Shown here piece after piece: positions 48,562-61,000 of a stretch of DNA of 64,000 bases; positions within the stretch are counted from its first letter, which is position 1; each line of letters begins with the position of its first letter. The position numbers and the translations under genes were made by a program. The notes below the pieces were generated by a model. That model saw only the letters and a program-made list of their open reading frames with translations. It made no database searches and had not been told where the DNA came from. Source of the stretch: Platynereis dumerilii (taxonomy: Eukaryota; Annelida; Polychaeta; Phyllodocida; Nereididae); the NCBI GenBank assembly GCA_026936325.1, contig JAPTHN010000115.1, forward strand, positions 62,001-126,000, in the 5' to 3' direction.

Positions 48562-49281
48562 TATAAAATTGGATTTGTTTTATATGAAACATTGCAATTC
48601 ATCAATTAAATTGCTTATCAGTTTCTTAGACCGGTCTGCTGATGTACCACATGACATCACTTCAAATATTTAGTTCCTTGAAGTTCTCCTTGAAATTCAT
48701 AATATATTACAGTTTAAAGCACTTGTGTAATGGACAATTAATTAGGCCTAGTGTAAAGCATCCCTTTGTTCAATCTCAAGAACTTTACAGATTCATCAAT
48801 TTATTTATTTTTGTTCTTAATGAAAAAAATAAGAAAAAAGAATTAATGAAAATTTTAAAGCTTTTTAAAATGATCAAAAATATAATCACTGAAATATTTC
48901 ATTGGATATGAGAACTATTTTCGAGTCTGTGGTTGCTTTAAGTTTTGTCAACACAACATTTTAAAGGTGTCGTATTTACTGTATAAGAAGACCTCCTTAT
49001 ATTTTTTAGAAAAACTTTAAGCAGGGCTTCTATTTGAGGTAGACCTGTAGGCCCCTATTGTTTTAGTTATACGTAAACACTGACAGTGCAAATGGGCAAG
49101 ATATGGCAGAGTAAGCTTTAAACTTTTTTTTCTTCTTTCATACTGTAGGAATATTTAATTGTTATAGATTAATATTAATAATAATGGATAACAAAATGAA
49201 TGTTTATACAATGACATTTGGAGAATCAAAACAAATGACATAACCACTTTTCATAATTAATTACACAAGATGTTTTTGGAT

Positions 49282-49728
49282 GTTACAGTCCTCGTCATAC
49301 TTACGTGGAATCTCAAGTTCTTTTTTGTGCTGTTGAACTGTGATGTCAGAGATGACTCTATTCTAGCATTGCAATATACGTAAATTTTCTACAAGCTGTG
49401 ATGTCATTTCAAACTGAGTCAGATTCCCCTGCTTCTAGCCAATGTTGATCCTCCTGAACTGAGCGTCACAGTTTCAACACAGTGTCAGTAAACTACACAT
49501 CACAGTTCAAACATTGATATATTGAAGGAAGCATCACATTTGTGATCCCAATGATGGTGGATTCGCATTGGCTAGAGGCTAAGGAAATCTGACCCAGTTT
49601 AAAATGACATCACAGCTTGAAGTTAATTTAATTATTTGCAATGCTAGAATAGTGTCATCTCTGACATCACAGTTCAACAGCATAGAAAAGAACTTGAGAT
49701 TCCATGTAAGCATGAAGAGGACTGTAAC
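49282..49728. mobile_element. MITE, GTTACAGTC family, long copy
   Basis: Starts GTTACAGTCCTCGTCATACT and ends GAAGAGGACTGTAAC. The arms of about 170 bp carry TGTGATGTCAGAGATGAC and its inverse TCATCTCTGACATCACA. The short copy at 1992-2203 lacks the central ~240 bp. A 117-codon open frame from 49604 lies mostly in this repeat and is not a gene. Confidence 0.78.
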
Positions 49729-50263
49729 AAAACCCAATGTCAATGAAAAGCTACATAACCAATCAATTTTTGAAGAAACCAAACAATCCATTTTAAGGAG
49801 TCCCTCTTCCACTGCATGTCATTGGCAAAAAATACCAGAGGGTCTCATAGAGTCTGGAGACATGTCATCATTGTCTGGTCTACTTCAGACAACAGGAGAT
49901 GAACATGGATCAAGAAACACATTAGGTAATACCTTCTCAATGCTTTTAGTTCTGTAAAATGAGTGGTTTAAAGGGCCCAGAAGGGGCAGTGAAACGTTCC
50001 CTTCAAGCTCTGTAATAGTTATGATTCACTAAAACTCATCATATATATCAGTTGAAATACTGGTGAAAAGTCATTGCCGATCACATGATTAATTTCTGAA
50101 GCTTTGTGCAACCATTTAAACATTAATGTGTGACTGATTAAATAAAATTTGTGTAGAATTTATGAATATCCGCAAAATAATAGTTAGATGAATTGGGAAA
50201 TACCACCGACAAATCAAAGGTAAGTCAACATGGAAAAAACATGTCTTTGTCCGAACATTTACA

Positions 50264-50269
50264 TTTATT
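50264..50269 (-). promoter_or_regulatory. Poly(A) signal of the secreted peptide gene
   Basis: AATAAA on the - strand about 230 bp after the TAA at 50496-50498, placing a short 3' UTR at about 50245-50495. Confidence 0.5.
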
Positions 50270-50495
50270 CACAATTTCAAGAAAGGCAAGTTTCCTGGCA
50301 TCACATGATAAATAATCTTCAAGAATAAACAGACAAAAATGCATATTATACAAACACATGAATACTGTACAGTATAAAAATGACACATGTATACATCCGA
50401 GAAAGTTTGTGCGCACAACTTAAGTCAGATCTTGGATCGTGAGATCAGGCAATTGTCAATTTTTGAGATCACAAGAATTAAATCCTCTAATTTCA

Positions 50496-51019
50496 TTAAC
50501 TCCATGGAGGCCTGTTGATGTGGGAACATTCCAAAGGACAAACTCCCAGACTGAAAGAAAAATAACTTTGTGTAAGTATAATGTAATCAGGTGAAAGAGA
50601 AAGTGAACAGATAATGTATGAGATACAGAGTGCAGTTCCAACAGATAAGAATTTGAAACTTTTTTTATTTGTCATTGATCAGCATTCAAGAAACAAAAAA
50701 TACATGAACCTGATGAACGTGTGTTGTAGCATGACATTGTTATTTCAGCTCAATAAAAATTAGAAGTCAAAAACATGAACCAAAATAGTGCAGAAGTTTT
50801 GACTTACTTGCAAATCTGGTTGCAGACATGTCTCTTTATCTTCCGAGCACATCTTTCTCGTTCTTCTGCGTTCATTTCTCTCTGGTGATCATGGGAACAG
50901 ACAGAAGAAAGAACTCTTAGAACCGTCTTCCAATTGTCATTGTTTCTCCTGTGCGGCCGTGAAGAGACAAGAGCAGAGCTTGTCAGTAGAATGAGAATGA
51001 CGACAAAACTGGCCTTCAT
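50496..51019 (-). CDS. Small secreted six-cysteine peptide precursor, 88 aa
   Basis: Coding exons 51019-50808 and 50550-50496 join in phase 2 (donor AA|gtaagt, acceptor tttctttcag|T). A signal peptide, MKASFVVILILLTSSALVSS, is followed by RPHRRNNDNWKTVLRVLSS. The six cysteines then run C-x15-C-x8-C-x3-C-x4-C-x3-C, ending GVCPLECSHINRPPWS. An even number of cysteines in a secreted peptide suggests three disulfides. The basic RPHRR right after the signal and KIKRH inside could be processing sites. An acceptor at 51050-51051 in the 5' UTR and a donor at 51430 imply a noncoding first exon near 51431-51515, with a TATA box upstream. It might be a hormone, host-defence or venom-like peptide; I do not recognise the family. 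Confidence 0.75.
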
Positions 51020-51540
51020 GATGGATTAGTCGTCTTATAGGTTTAAATTCTGGAAAGGAAAATTAAAATATTGAAGGAACACCTCTATTCAGTCTTGGAA
51101 AACAATGAAACAATTTGAATATTTCATCATTCATTTCTTGCATTAAAATACTAAAATGATTGTGAATCTAACTGTACTGTCTGGATTGCCAATGGACAAC
51201 AATGTTTCATAATAAAGATAGCCATGCAAATGCAGATACAAAAATTAAAGAGCTCTTTTAATAAACATGATTTTCTTTCCATCAAAGTGTCTTTCCAGTT
51301 AGTTTCTTCTGATTTACTTTGTTTGCTTCATTAACGAAAAAGGAGAAGTAATATTCTACTCGGCGAGTTGGAAGGAAAGTCATGTTTATGAAAACTAGTA
51401 TCAAAAAGTCTGTAATAATAAAGTACTCACGGTAACAATGAAATCCTGCAGATTTAGACATGTATCTATATTCCAAGATGTTAGATGTGTATGGAGGTCT
51501 GGTGAAATTGTTGTATGGATAAATGGCAATGTTTCCCCCT

Positions 51541-51547
51541 TTTTATA
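51541..51547 (-). promoter_or_regulatory. TATA box of the secreted peptide gene
   Basis: TGATATAAAAAGGGGG on the - strand is a strong TATA element. Transcription would start near 51515, about 85 bp upstream of a gtgagt donor at 51430 that fits a noncoding first exon. Confidence 0.6.
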
Positions 51548-51559
51548 TCAGATTTTACT

Positions 51560-52642
51560 GGTGTTATCTCTTCTTAACTTGTGATTGGTTGATGGTTTAT
51601 GATACGTTGGACTTGAATGAGGCCTGGGGAAGTAGATACAATCATTGCGTGATACTATCTGTGCATGAGGCAATACAGTGAGGTTAAAATAGACAACAAA
51701 CAGAAGGTTAGTTTGATGGCAAGAAGCTTCATCGAAGGCCATGATAAAATATATACAGTGTAAAGACTGGATGAAAATTAACAATGACATTAAATTTGAA
51801 GGGCGACCATTTTATTTTGTCTGATGTAATGAATGAAATGCACTAACATAACAACAAACAAAATGTTTGCATAAAAAGGAGCCAAGGATATTGTCAATGT
51901 TCAACATCATTTAATGTCTACTTTGATCAAGGAATTTTTATTATATAGTGGTTAAAAAAAAGTTCCTCATGGCCACAAGCTGAACTCAGTTCTCACAGTT
52001 TTATGCAAACTTCATTCAGAGCATAAAGTTAGAAGACCCAACTAAACTATTTTATAAAATTGACAAATGTTGGTCTCCTTGAAATGAGACAATTTTAAAA
52101 ATCTACCTTTTCCTTATAAATGTATTGAACGTGGCCTTGACAAAAATATCGCAAATTTATGAAACATATAAATTACTAATGAAATTCTAAAGTAAGCAGA
52201 AAACAACATGTGTTTATTTTCCTGGTGATGAAATACTTTTTTGATACCATCTGAGCAGTAAAGATTGTCAAAGGATGCAGTTGTGACTATTTTGATTTAA
52301 AGCAAACATAGAGTTGATGGTCTGTAAATCAGATTTACTTAATTTTTTTTCAGGTTCTATAGTATAATGTTATCTCGTGACAGGAGAAACAACATCCTCA
52401 AAATAGTTTGGAATATCAGTCACAAACCTTATCTTATAAGAAGTTATTAGACACCTGGATTGATGTCTGCAGACCCATGTTCTGATTTTAAGACATTCTC
52501 TACAAAATTGTCCCAAATAAAAGTTACAAAAATCCCCCAAATTGCTTGTCTGTGTAGTTAATTTGGGTTACAAAACCTAGACGGGAAAATTTTATAACTT
52601 GGGTTAGATTCCAAGTCCAGCTGCCCAGGTGCCTATGAAAGG
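51560..52642. other. Intergenic DNA without recognised gene
   Basis: 5' flank of the peptide gene. AT-rich, with no further feature I can support. Confidence 0.35.
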
Positions 52643-52861
52643 CAGTGGCGTAACTGGGGGGTCTCGTGCGGGGGGGGTGGGCACCTGGGGCACGCGTTTC
52701 TGTGGGGGGCACACGATTCAGTGGGTGTGGCACCCACCATAGTATTTATATATTTTAACCAGAGATGGAAAGTTCATGAGGGGGGGGCACCTGGGGAAAT
52801 AGGTGCAATATGTAGGGGAACGTGGTCCCCTTTGCCCCCCCCCCCCATGGCGACGTCACTG
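52643..52861. mobile_element. hAT-type MITE with perfect 8-bp target duplication
   Basis: The 219-bp element starts CAGTGGCGTAACTGGGGGG and ends CCATGGCGACGTCACTG. ATGAAAGG flanks both sides (52635-52642, 52862-52869). It has G-runs inside the left end and a 13-14 base C-run inside the right end, as in the other hAT MITEs. Confidence 0.88.
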
Positions 52862-52909
52862 ATGAAAGGTGGGTGTTTCATCAATTGCCAGACCTACAGT
52901 ACAGTCTTA

Positions 52910-53213
52910 CACTCTTAAAGCAAAAGGTTCTTGATGGTACATATGTATAAAGAACCCTTAAGGGTTCAAATGAATTGAAAGGTTCAATACTGGTGGGAAT
53001 AACCTGAATTTGATGGAACTCTATTATCCCAACTTGAGAGAAAGGGGTTTCATTGTAGGAATTCAGTGCAGTTGGATTATCCAAGTGTTGTTTTTATTAT
53101 CATTTTTCTATGGAACCCTTTTAAAAGTCGAATAATGAAACTTTTAGGATTCCTTATCTAGTCCAACTTATAGAACCCTTAAAGGTTCGATGTAAAACCT
53201 TTTGTTAAGAGTG
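52910..53213. mobile_element. TA-flanked MITE, CACTCTTAA family
   Basis: Starts CACTCTTAAAGCAAAAGGTT, ends ACCTTTTGTTAAGAGTG and is flanked by TA. Inner repeats of AACCCTTAAGGGTTC and GAACCCTTAAAGGTTC type. A left-end scrap of the same family is at 34456. Confidence 0.72.
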
Positions 53214-54079
53214 TATGTGGACTTTCTCTCTTTTTAGCCTTCTAATTATCTTTAAGGTCTCAGTGCAGAAAATATGACTCTGTCATATGTAAAAGACGGA
53301 TAGTCGGATACCCTATTGAACATTACACCAGCTTTAGTAATTGTCTGAAAACAGTTTTGTCGCTTAATGATACATTTCCTTTGGCCTTCCATCGGACAGG
53401 GTAGGAAAAACAAAATTGTTTTCAAATGATCAATGACTTAAAAAAAGTTTTCTTAATAATAAACTTCTCATTGATTTTGACAGTGGTTTCTAGAAAATTT
53501 GAAGTACTTTGAGCCCTCATTTATCTTGATATTTAGGACCAGAGGTGCAGTTGAACGGATGGTAGTATCAACTTATCATGGTTGTTTTGCAGCCAAGCCC
53601 ATGCTAATGCATATTTCATCCTGAAATCTCAAGTGTCTTTGTATCAAAAAACCACAGGCACGTGGAAAAGGAAGTGTCCATTGGTAATTTATCTGCCTTA
53701 AGCTTACTTCTATTTTGAGCACAAGCAAGAATGGATGACAACAAATGCCGCAAAGCACCGTTCAAGCGGAACAAGAGATACTGTGCACATCTAAGCGAGT
53801 TGTCTGGGTCTGCTGTCTAATATTGTCATCCGTGATAAATCTATATGTTCAATAACCCTAGAAATTCTTCTGCTGCTACCTACCCTCATTTACAAATTTC
53901 TAAGATGACTATTTTAAATACAAGACGCCTAGTTTCAGTTAGTAGTTGTTCTACTTTAAGAAGGGGAATATCATGTTCAGCCGATTTTTCTGAGAATTGT
54001 GCCAATGGCATTTTGGGTTACGTTTGAAGTGTTTTGTTGGAAACATCACTTGTGAACGTGATATATTCTTATGTTTTGT
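53214..54079. other. Intergenic DNA without recognised gene
   Basis: No coding segment or repeat border supported. Confidence 0.35.
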
Positions 54080-54412
54080 AAAGGGGATAACCTGTACCAA
54101 TACGGAACAAATGCTTTCAGCAATGAAATTTGATATGTAAAAAGAGTGGACTGCTGCAGTGGGAAAATGGCACTTAGTATGTTGTAATGCTGATGTTTTG
54201 TAATGATCATACTTAATGCTTTCAATGTTAATTTGATTTAAGGAGACAGATGCCGCTTGTTGATGACAAGCAAACAAAATGATTATGCATCTGTTTTTTT
54301 ACTTTAAAATCAGTTATGAAAAATCATCAAATACATGGCCTTCTTTTAATTATGACTAATCAAACAGCCTCTATTTTTCCCATGTTGAATGTTTTGCAAG
54401 AAACTTCATTTT
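54080..54412 (+). repeat. Third copy of the ~370-bp dispersed repeat
   Basis: Shares AATGTTAATTTGATT and ATGACTAATCAAACAGCCTC with 30195-30560, same orientation, but is more diverged. Confidence 0.6.
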
Positions 54413-54414
54413 AG

Positions 54415-55045
54415 TTAGACACCGATTTGGAAGATTCTAACACGCATTGTTGTCAGTTAGATCCGGACCGGAGGGAAAAATGCATGTTGGGACCAGACAA
54501 AGAGGTGTCTAATTGACTTAGACATCATATGCTTCTTCTATTATATGTTTTAACGTATAATTTTAGCAAAATAAACAATAATCTGATTGTTAGTTTGCTG
54601 TTGCAAACAGTCTTAATCCTTAGCAGGGCACTAACATGCAATAATGTCAGTTAGATACTGGCGTTTCCAATGGTATAAGTATCTTGGGTATGTCTAATGT
54701 GAGTTGACAGTAACTTGGTTTCCATGAAGCAGTAAGAAAACCTGTTGTGAAAAATACATTGCATAAAACCATGGTATGTAGTAGTTAGACACCAATTTGG
54801 AGGGTTTTAATATGCATTACCGTCAGTTAGATCCCAATAACGAGGTGTCTATCTGACTTCATATATGCCTCTTCTATTATGCCTTTTAAATTTTAATTTT
54901 TTGCAAAATGAACAATATAACCTGATTGTTCATTTACTGCTTTAAATAGTGTTAATCCTTGGCAGGGCGCTAACATTCACAAATTGTATGTCAGAATCGG
55001 CTTTTCCAATGATAAGTATCTTGGTGATGTCTATCATTGATTAGA
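54415..55045 (+). repeat. Two tandem units of the GTTAGACACC repeat family
   Basis: Units at about 54415-54700 and 54783-55045 share the order GTTAGACACC, GTCAGTTAGATCC, GAGGTGTCTA, CTGATTGTT, GCTAACAT and AAGTATCTTGG. A reverse copy is at 3085-3860 and a partial copy flanks the MITE at 11883-12219. Confidence 0.65.
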
Positions 55046-56536
55046 TATCATCTAGGAAAGAGTTCTCTACTTTCCATCATCAGTGACAAATGTAACTTGT
55101 ACAGATGGCGAAATATCAATGATTTTCTAAAAAAATAGTTCTTTTTTCCAAGTTTTTTGTTGTGACAAGTATGGTTATGTAACATTCCATAAAGGTGTTT
55201 TGAACTGTACGCCAGTTTAGTGTCATACACGTTCTTATTCAAAACAAATAAATTACAATTACGTAACATTGGACAAACATTCTTATCAGGTAAATGATCA
55301 GTCCCACATACAAAATATCAGTACAGTGTTTGTCAAGAAATAAAATTCATCATTTCATGCTTTTTTTTGCTCACATTCTGAAATATTGCCACGTTTTAAA
55401 ATGTTTTCACTTTATCGTACATTTTTCAATTATCTGTTTTGAAGTGCATACAGTGGTAACCTTACATCAGAAAGGATACAGATAGATGAGAATGTAGGCC
55501 TAGATAGAGAGATAGATATATTCGCCCAGAACAGAGCAACCTGATGGATTTTAAGAACTAAAACTGAAGAAAGTGTGTTGCATTATCCTTATTAAAAAGG
55601 GTGCAACAATGACCTTGAATTCAAATGCATATCTCTTATGAAGATTTGCAAACAAACTTCATGCCTACAAAGCTAGGGATATATAAATATTCATAGGCTT
55701 TGACATGAACTCCTGGGAGGTTCTATAGGGATTTGTCACTTGAAGTGCTTTACTTGTTCAGTGAAGGAAACTGAAACAATCAATGATGTAAGAAGAAACA
55801 ACTGTGAACCAAGTTGACATTGATTAGCAAACCATTTAGGATTATAAGTGCATTAACCCATTATCATTAACAACAGTTATCTCAAATACTAGTGTATTTA
55901 AGTTATGTTGTTTTCAGCTTAAGTTTGTGTTCAAAGTGTTGTTTTGCTATTTTCCTTGATGTTTGGATACACATGTATTAAAGCGCGCTGAAAACCAGCA
56001 ATTAAGGGGATCAGTGAATAGAATAGTTATCACAGCTACAATCATTTGCAACCCATGCAGGCTGGGCCCCAATGTTCTGCTAATCTTGCACACATACTTT
56101 CACAGGAAGTGATTACAAAAGTTTTATAGATTTATTCCTCATGCTTTGTGTGGAAATTTCTGCCACAAAGAAGTCTACAGAAGTAATTTAGAGAACTAAT
56201 GGTGAATTGTATTGTGGTATTTGAAAGGTTTGAATCATGTTTGAAGCCCATTGAAATTTGGCCCAGGGGGAGGCAGATCATGTGTTGGAACAGCCAGCTG
56301 CAGTAAACAGAAGGCTAAATAGGATTATTACTCTCTTATTAATGACATTTTAATCTGTAAGCTGTGTTAGATAAGTCAAGTTGGTCTAATTCTATTTATT
56401 TGTTATGAAAGCAGTGGATGAAACTTTGTTAAAATGTCCAAAAAGTGCTTTTTTTGTGGAACCCTCACACAAGCAGACAGCCACATTTTGCATGGACAGT
56501 GCTGCCACCTTTGCCCACTGTGAAACTTCAAGGACA
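55046..56536. other. Intergenic DNA without recognised gene
   Basis: AT-rich with a small GATA-type patch near 55500. No coding segment supported. Confidence 0.35.
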
Positions 56537-56632
56537 AGTGTGTGTGTGTGTTTGTGTTTTACGCCTCTGCACTACACCTTAATGGGCTATATCGAGGCAG
56601 GCTAGAATTTTATATGTCTTTGTCATTTTTCT

Positions 56633-58041
56633 TCATATTTTGTAATATGTCTGTGTTTGATGTAAAAATGAAATTATGTTTTCTGGTTTGTGTGTAAGAA
56701 ATTGAAGTGGATTTGTTGGGAGAAGTGTGTCTCTTTGTCGTTGAAAGTTTCTACAGTCTTTTAATATGTGTTTAATTGTAAGAGGGCATTGACAGTTATC
56801 ACATATAGGAGCTGGATTCCCCAGTAGAAGATGAGAGTGGGTTAGTCGTGAATGTCCAATAAGACACCTGTGGATCACAACTTGATCCCTCCGTGTTCGG
56901 GCTTTAAGACTTTTAACCTCCTTGACTCGGGAAATATGCTTCGTAGTTTATTATTCTCGCAAGCATTCCACATAACTTGCCATCCAGATTGGATGTATTC
57001 ATTAATAACCGGACGCAGATCTGTGTATGGAATTGTATCGTCACTTCTATCCTTCGAGAGGGCTTTTTTGGCCATCGTGTCTGCCCTTTCGTTTCCGGCA
57101 ATATCCACATGACCTGGAATCCAACAGAAGATAATCTCTTTGTCTTCTATACCTGATAGAAGCATAAGTATATCCTGAAGAATGGGATGATCCATCTGTT
57201 TACCTGCAAGAGCTTGAATTGCTGACTTAGAGTCAGAACAGACTACAAATTTGTCTTTCTCAGACATTCCCACAAGCCAGACAGCTTGATAGATTGCTAG
57301 CAGCTCAGCTGTGTAGATTGAGCATTCATTGGGGATGCGCTCACTATATAGATTTGCCTTACAGGAAGTAACTGCATAAGCAGTTCGGTTTCCGTCTTTG
57401 GAACCATCTGTATATAAGAATTTGTGATCATGATGTTTCAGTTTGATGTCCTGAAACCTAGTTTGATATTCAATGGGATCCGTATCTGCCTTTTTTAATT
57501 TTTCTAATTCTAAGTTAGTAATAGGATTTTTCATATTCCAATAAGGAATCTGTGGAACCCTGTTTTCAGAAATAAAAAATGCATCAATTCCTGCTGTTTC
57601 AAGATGAGGCCTCATCCTCAGTCCTAGTGGCCGTATTGCGTTCGGTCGATTGTCATAACGTTCTATGAAGTTGGAAAGATAATTGAATATGCAGGGTTTG
57701 TCGGGTTGGCAGCCAATTTGACCATGTATTGAAGAGACAGTTTTAGACGTCGCAGTGACAAAGGTGGTTCTTTAGCAAGAGCATACAAACTCTCCACTGG
57801 CGACGTCCTGAATGCACCAAGACTCAGTCGTAGACCTTGATTATGAACTGTGTTAAGGCAACGAAGATAAGAAGGTCGTGCCGATCCATAGACAATACAG
57901 CCGTAGTCTAAGCGGGATCGGGTGATTGATCGATAAAGCCGAAGAAGGACAGTAGTGTCACCTCCCCAGTTCAATCTGCTCACAACCTTCAGTATGTTTA
58001 GAGATTTTAGGCACTTTGCCTTAAGTGATGTAATGTGGGGA
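56633..58041 (-). pseudogene. LINE: end of RT, RNase H and C-terminal Cys-His segment, with two frameshifts
   Basis: From 58041 the frame reads HITSLKAKCLKSLNILK and SRLNWGGDTTVLLRLYRS, the thumb region of LINE RT. It shifts frame near 57690. A frame running to 56875 then carries RNase H: YTDGSKDGNRTAYAV, YTAELLAIYQAV, VCSDSKSAIQAL and WIPGHVDIAGNERAD. All four acidic catalytic positions (D, E, D, D) are visible. A second shift near 56900 leads to RRDQVVIHRCLIGHSRLTHS and the zinc-knuckle-like CDNCQCPLTIKHILKDC, ending at 56633. RNase H is therefore well preserved although the copy is no longer continuous. Confidence 0.82.
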
Positions 58042-61000
58042 TAGTCCGGCAGTGAAGAGCCATTTCATGCCCTAACCCAAAGTTGGCGGTTATAGTTTTT
58101 TTCTCACTTGATTTGTGACCTTGGGACCTTCCTTTAGCACATCCTGGCGGGTGTGTTTGTGCCACCCTTGGGCATTCCAAAATATTCAAGATGGCCGCCA
58201 AGATGGCCGCCGAAACACAAATTTGCCACATCTCAGGCCCTAATTGGCATATGGCATCATGTGATGGGTCGTTTTCTATGTTTTCATGGTCAACAAATTC
58301 ATTTATGTGGTTTTTAAAGCTCTACATGCAATATTTCACTCATAAAAGTCGAGATGGCTGACAAAATGGCTCTCCGATTGGCTTTTTCGACTTTTTTGGC
58401 CATTGATTGACATGAAGCATGAACAAGGAGGTCATTTTCTATTTCTTTCATATCAGGAAATGCAATAAGTTAACATTTCAAGCCATTCATGTAATATTTG
58501 AGAATATAAATCACAGATGGTGGCCAAAAATGCAGCCAGTATAGTTGTGTTTGTCCTATCTCAGCTGCTAATTGACCTACTCTGACAAGAGAGGGGTGAC
58601 TTTTCATGCATCCAGGATTCTTTTCTTGAGGATAAATAACCATAAAGGCAATATTTGACATTTCATATATATCAAGTTTAGTAAACAAATTGCAGCTGGG
58701 TAGCCCTGTATGTTAAAGAACTTGTTTTAAAAGTAACCCCAGCAACAGGCCTGCTATTCTGATGAACATTGCCAGATTTGAACCCCTTGCGATATGTGCA
58801 TCATGCATGCCAGACGTTGATCGAAAGAGACATTAATTGGGTGTTAATTAAAATTACATGTAAGTGAATTTTGACTGGAATCTGTTAATTCCTATGATTT
58901 TGGAGGAGATGGCAAGTAACATTCAGGAAAATGCATACTATGATGGGAGAAAATACTCCACATTTTCATCATCCTTTACATTCAGACTGACAGGCACTTA
59001 GGTCGGAATTTCATATCAACATGATTAGAGGCAGATTTCTACAATTAAAGGTAAAATTTGATGCCAGATTTTTTCTGGAGAAGAACACAAAGTCATGTGC
59101 AATGGAGATAATAAAAATTTGAAGCAGTACCTTTGCTGCCCCGGTCCTGTGATCCCCAGGCCCAATGTTCCCCAGGTCCCATGTCCCCACAGTTGGAAAC
59201 TAACTGGTTACACTTTGCTTGTTTGTCACACCAGGTCACCACCTTATCTCATCAGTATGTGTAAAGATTTGTGACAGCTGCCATGGACATACATTTTGTG
59301 GATATTCAAGCTTCAGAACAGCACCATCAAGAAAACTGAAACATTGTAATCTCAAAATAGTAACTCTTGCCTACATAACCACATATTGCAGCTGAAGATT
59401 TATATTATTAAACCGCTACAGAAGTAATAATTATTGACTTCAAACTAAATTGGAAAACAAAACAAAGTGAGTGAGTTTGTGTTTTACGCCCCATCAGCAC
59501 CAGTGTGGGCTATTTAGAGGCAAGGGAAAATAAAACAAAAACAAAAGAGCATATGCTTCTCGTAATACATATCAATATGTATGAAAATTCATTCAATATT
59601 GTTTGGATGACGTGTTCACTATTAGAATGAGGGAATATCTAGCATTGGCTGGAAGAAGAAAAGTCACTCATATAATTTTAGAGAAGACATGATTTTTAAG
59701 TTGTAGAGCCATAAAACCATTATCAGAAACTGTTAATAGAATAGAGAGGTAGGATTTAGTTGCCAGGTGGTCAGAGTAGATAGTCTTCAAGAGCAAACAA
59801 TGCAGATCAAGATCGTTCTGAATCTTATAGGGTAAAACTTAAACCTGATAGCCTCTGTTCAATATAAATTATACATGATAATTTTCTAATTCAATCACAC
59901 AAGTTATCATTTAATGACAATGATCATAATGGGGACAAGAATTTACAAAGTGCTGCTTTCAAAACTTCAATGTACAACAACTGGCAGTGGGTAGTGTCAA
60001 AACTGAGAAGTGTACTATGTTATTATTATCCTTCCAAAAATACGTAGAAAGTGATTTTTTTCTTGTAATGTGAAAGTGTGACATCATATGGCAGTTCCCA
60101 TAGGTTAGCATTGGAAACCAGGTTTCCACATGAGGTCACAAGTTGTTCAGCCAATCATGGCTCACTCTGCACACGATGTCATATCAAATCTGTGAGATAG
60201 TGTACCAGCATATGACTTCATGTTATGGGTGTAATAATAATGAAACACAACAAGTAAGCTATCAGGGGCATATCTAGAAATGGTCTGAGGGGCAGGCATA
60301 ACAGGTGGTGAATATCCTAACGTAGTGATCACAGCTAGAGTAGATCCTTCCTCCCTTCTCCAGAAGGGTAAATCCATCCAACAAATAATGTGCAACCGAG
60401 TATCCCCTACTTGAGACACCCTGGCTGTGCCACTGACAGCAAACAGCAAGCAACATTCAGATTAGACAGTTTATGAACTACAGTTGTTTATTGTGTTACA
60501 CAGCTTGTAATCTTCTTCTTTTGCTCAGTTATGCTTGATAAGACTTTCATACTGTGTCACATACCATATATGGCTATTCTCTACACTACATCATATGCCA
60601 ACACTACATCACACTCCACAGCACAGCCAATCACGATGCCCAAGCAGTGTGAGGTCACATGCCAATTTTGCAAGCTTTTCAAATTCTACATACTTTTTGG
60701 AAGAATAATAAACTTCTTAATGTTGTGTTTAGAATATCTTACCTTGGATGGGCAAGCCATTGTACTCTTGAGAGCCTTATAAGTTATCACTGGGGATGCA
60801 CCTATGCCACTTATTTTACTCTAATCCGATACTGATACTGCCAATACTTCCAATACTGATAGTAACCATCATGATAACGAATCAGATTAACGACACCATT
60901 GGTTAGATATGGAGTACTGCCTCCGATCCTATACAGATACTGCTTTTTGGTAACCGATATCATTTATATAGATACATCCTTCTAATGTGCCTTCCATGTG

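Noticed and set aside
49604-49957. 117-codon + strand frame
   Set aside because: Largely inside the GTTACAGTC MITE; the matching arm at 1992-2203 does not keep it.
60250-60440. Possible fifth hAT MITE (CAGGGGCATATC ... GTGCCACTG)
   Set aside because: The ends look related but no matching 8-bp flanks were found, so the borders are not supported.
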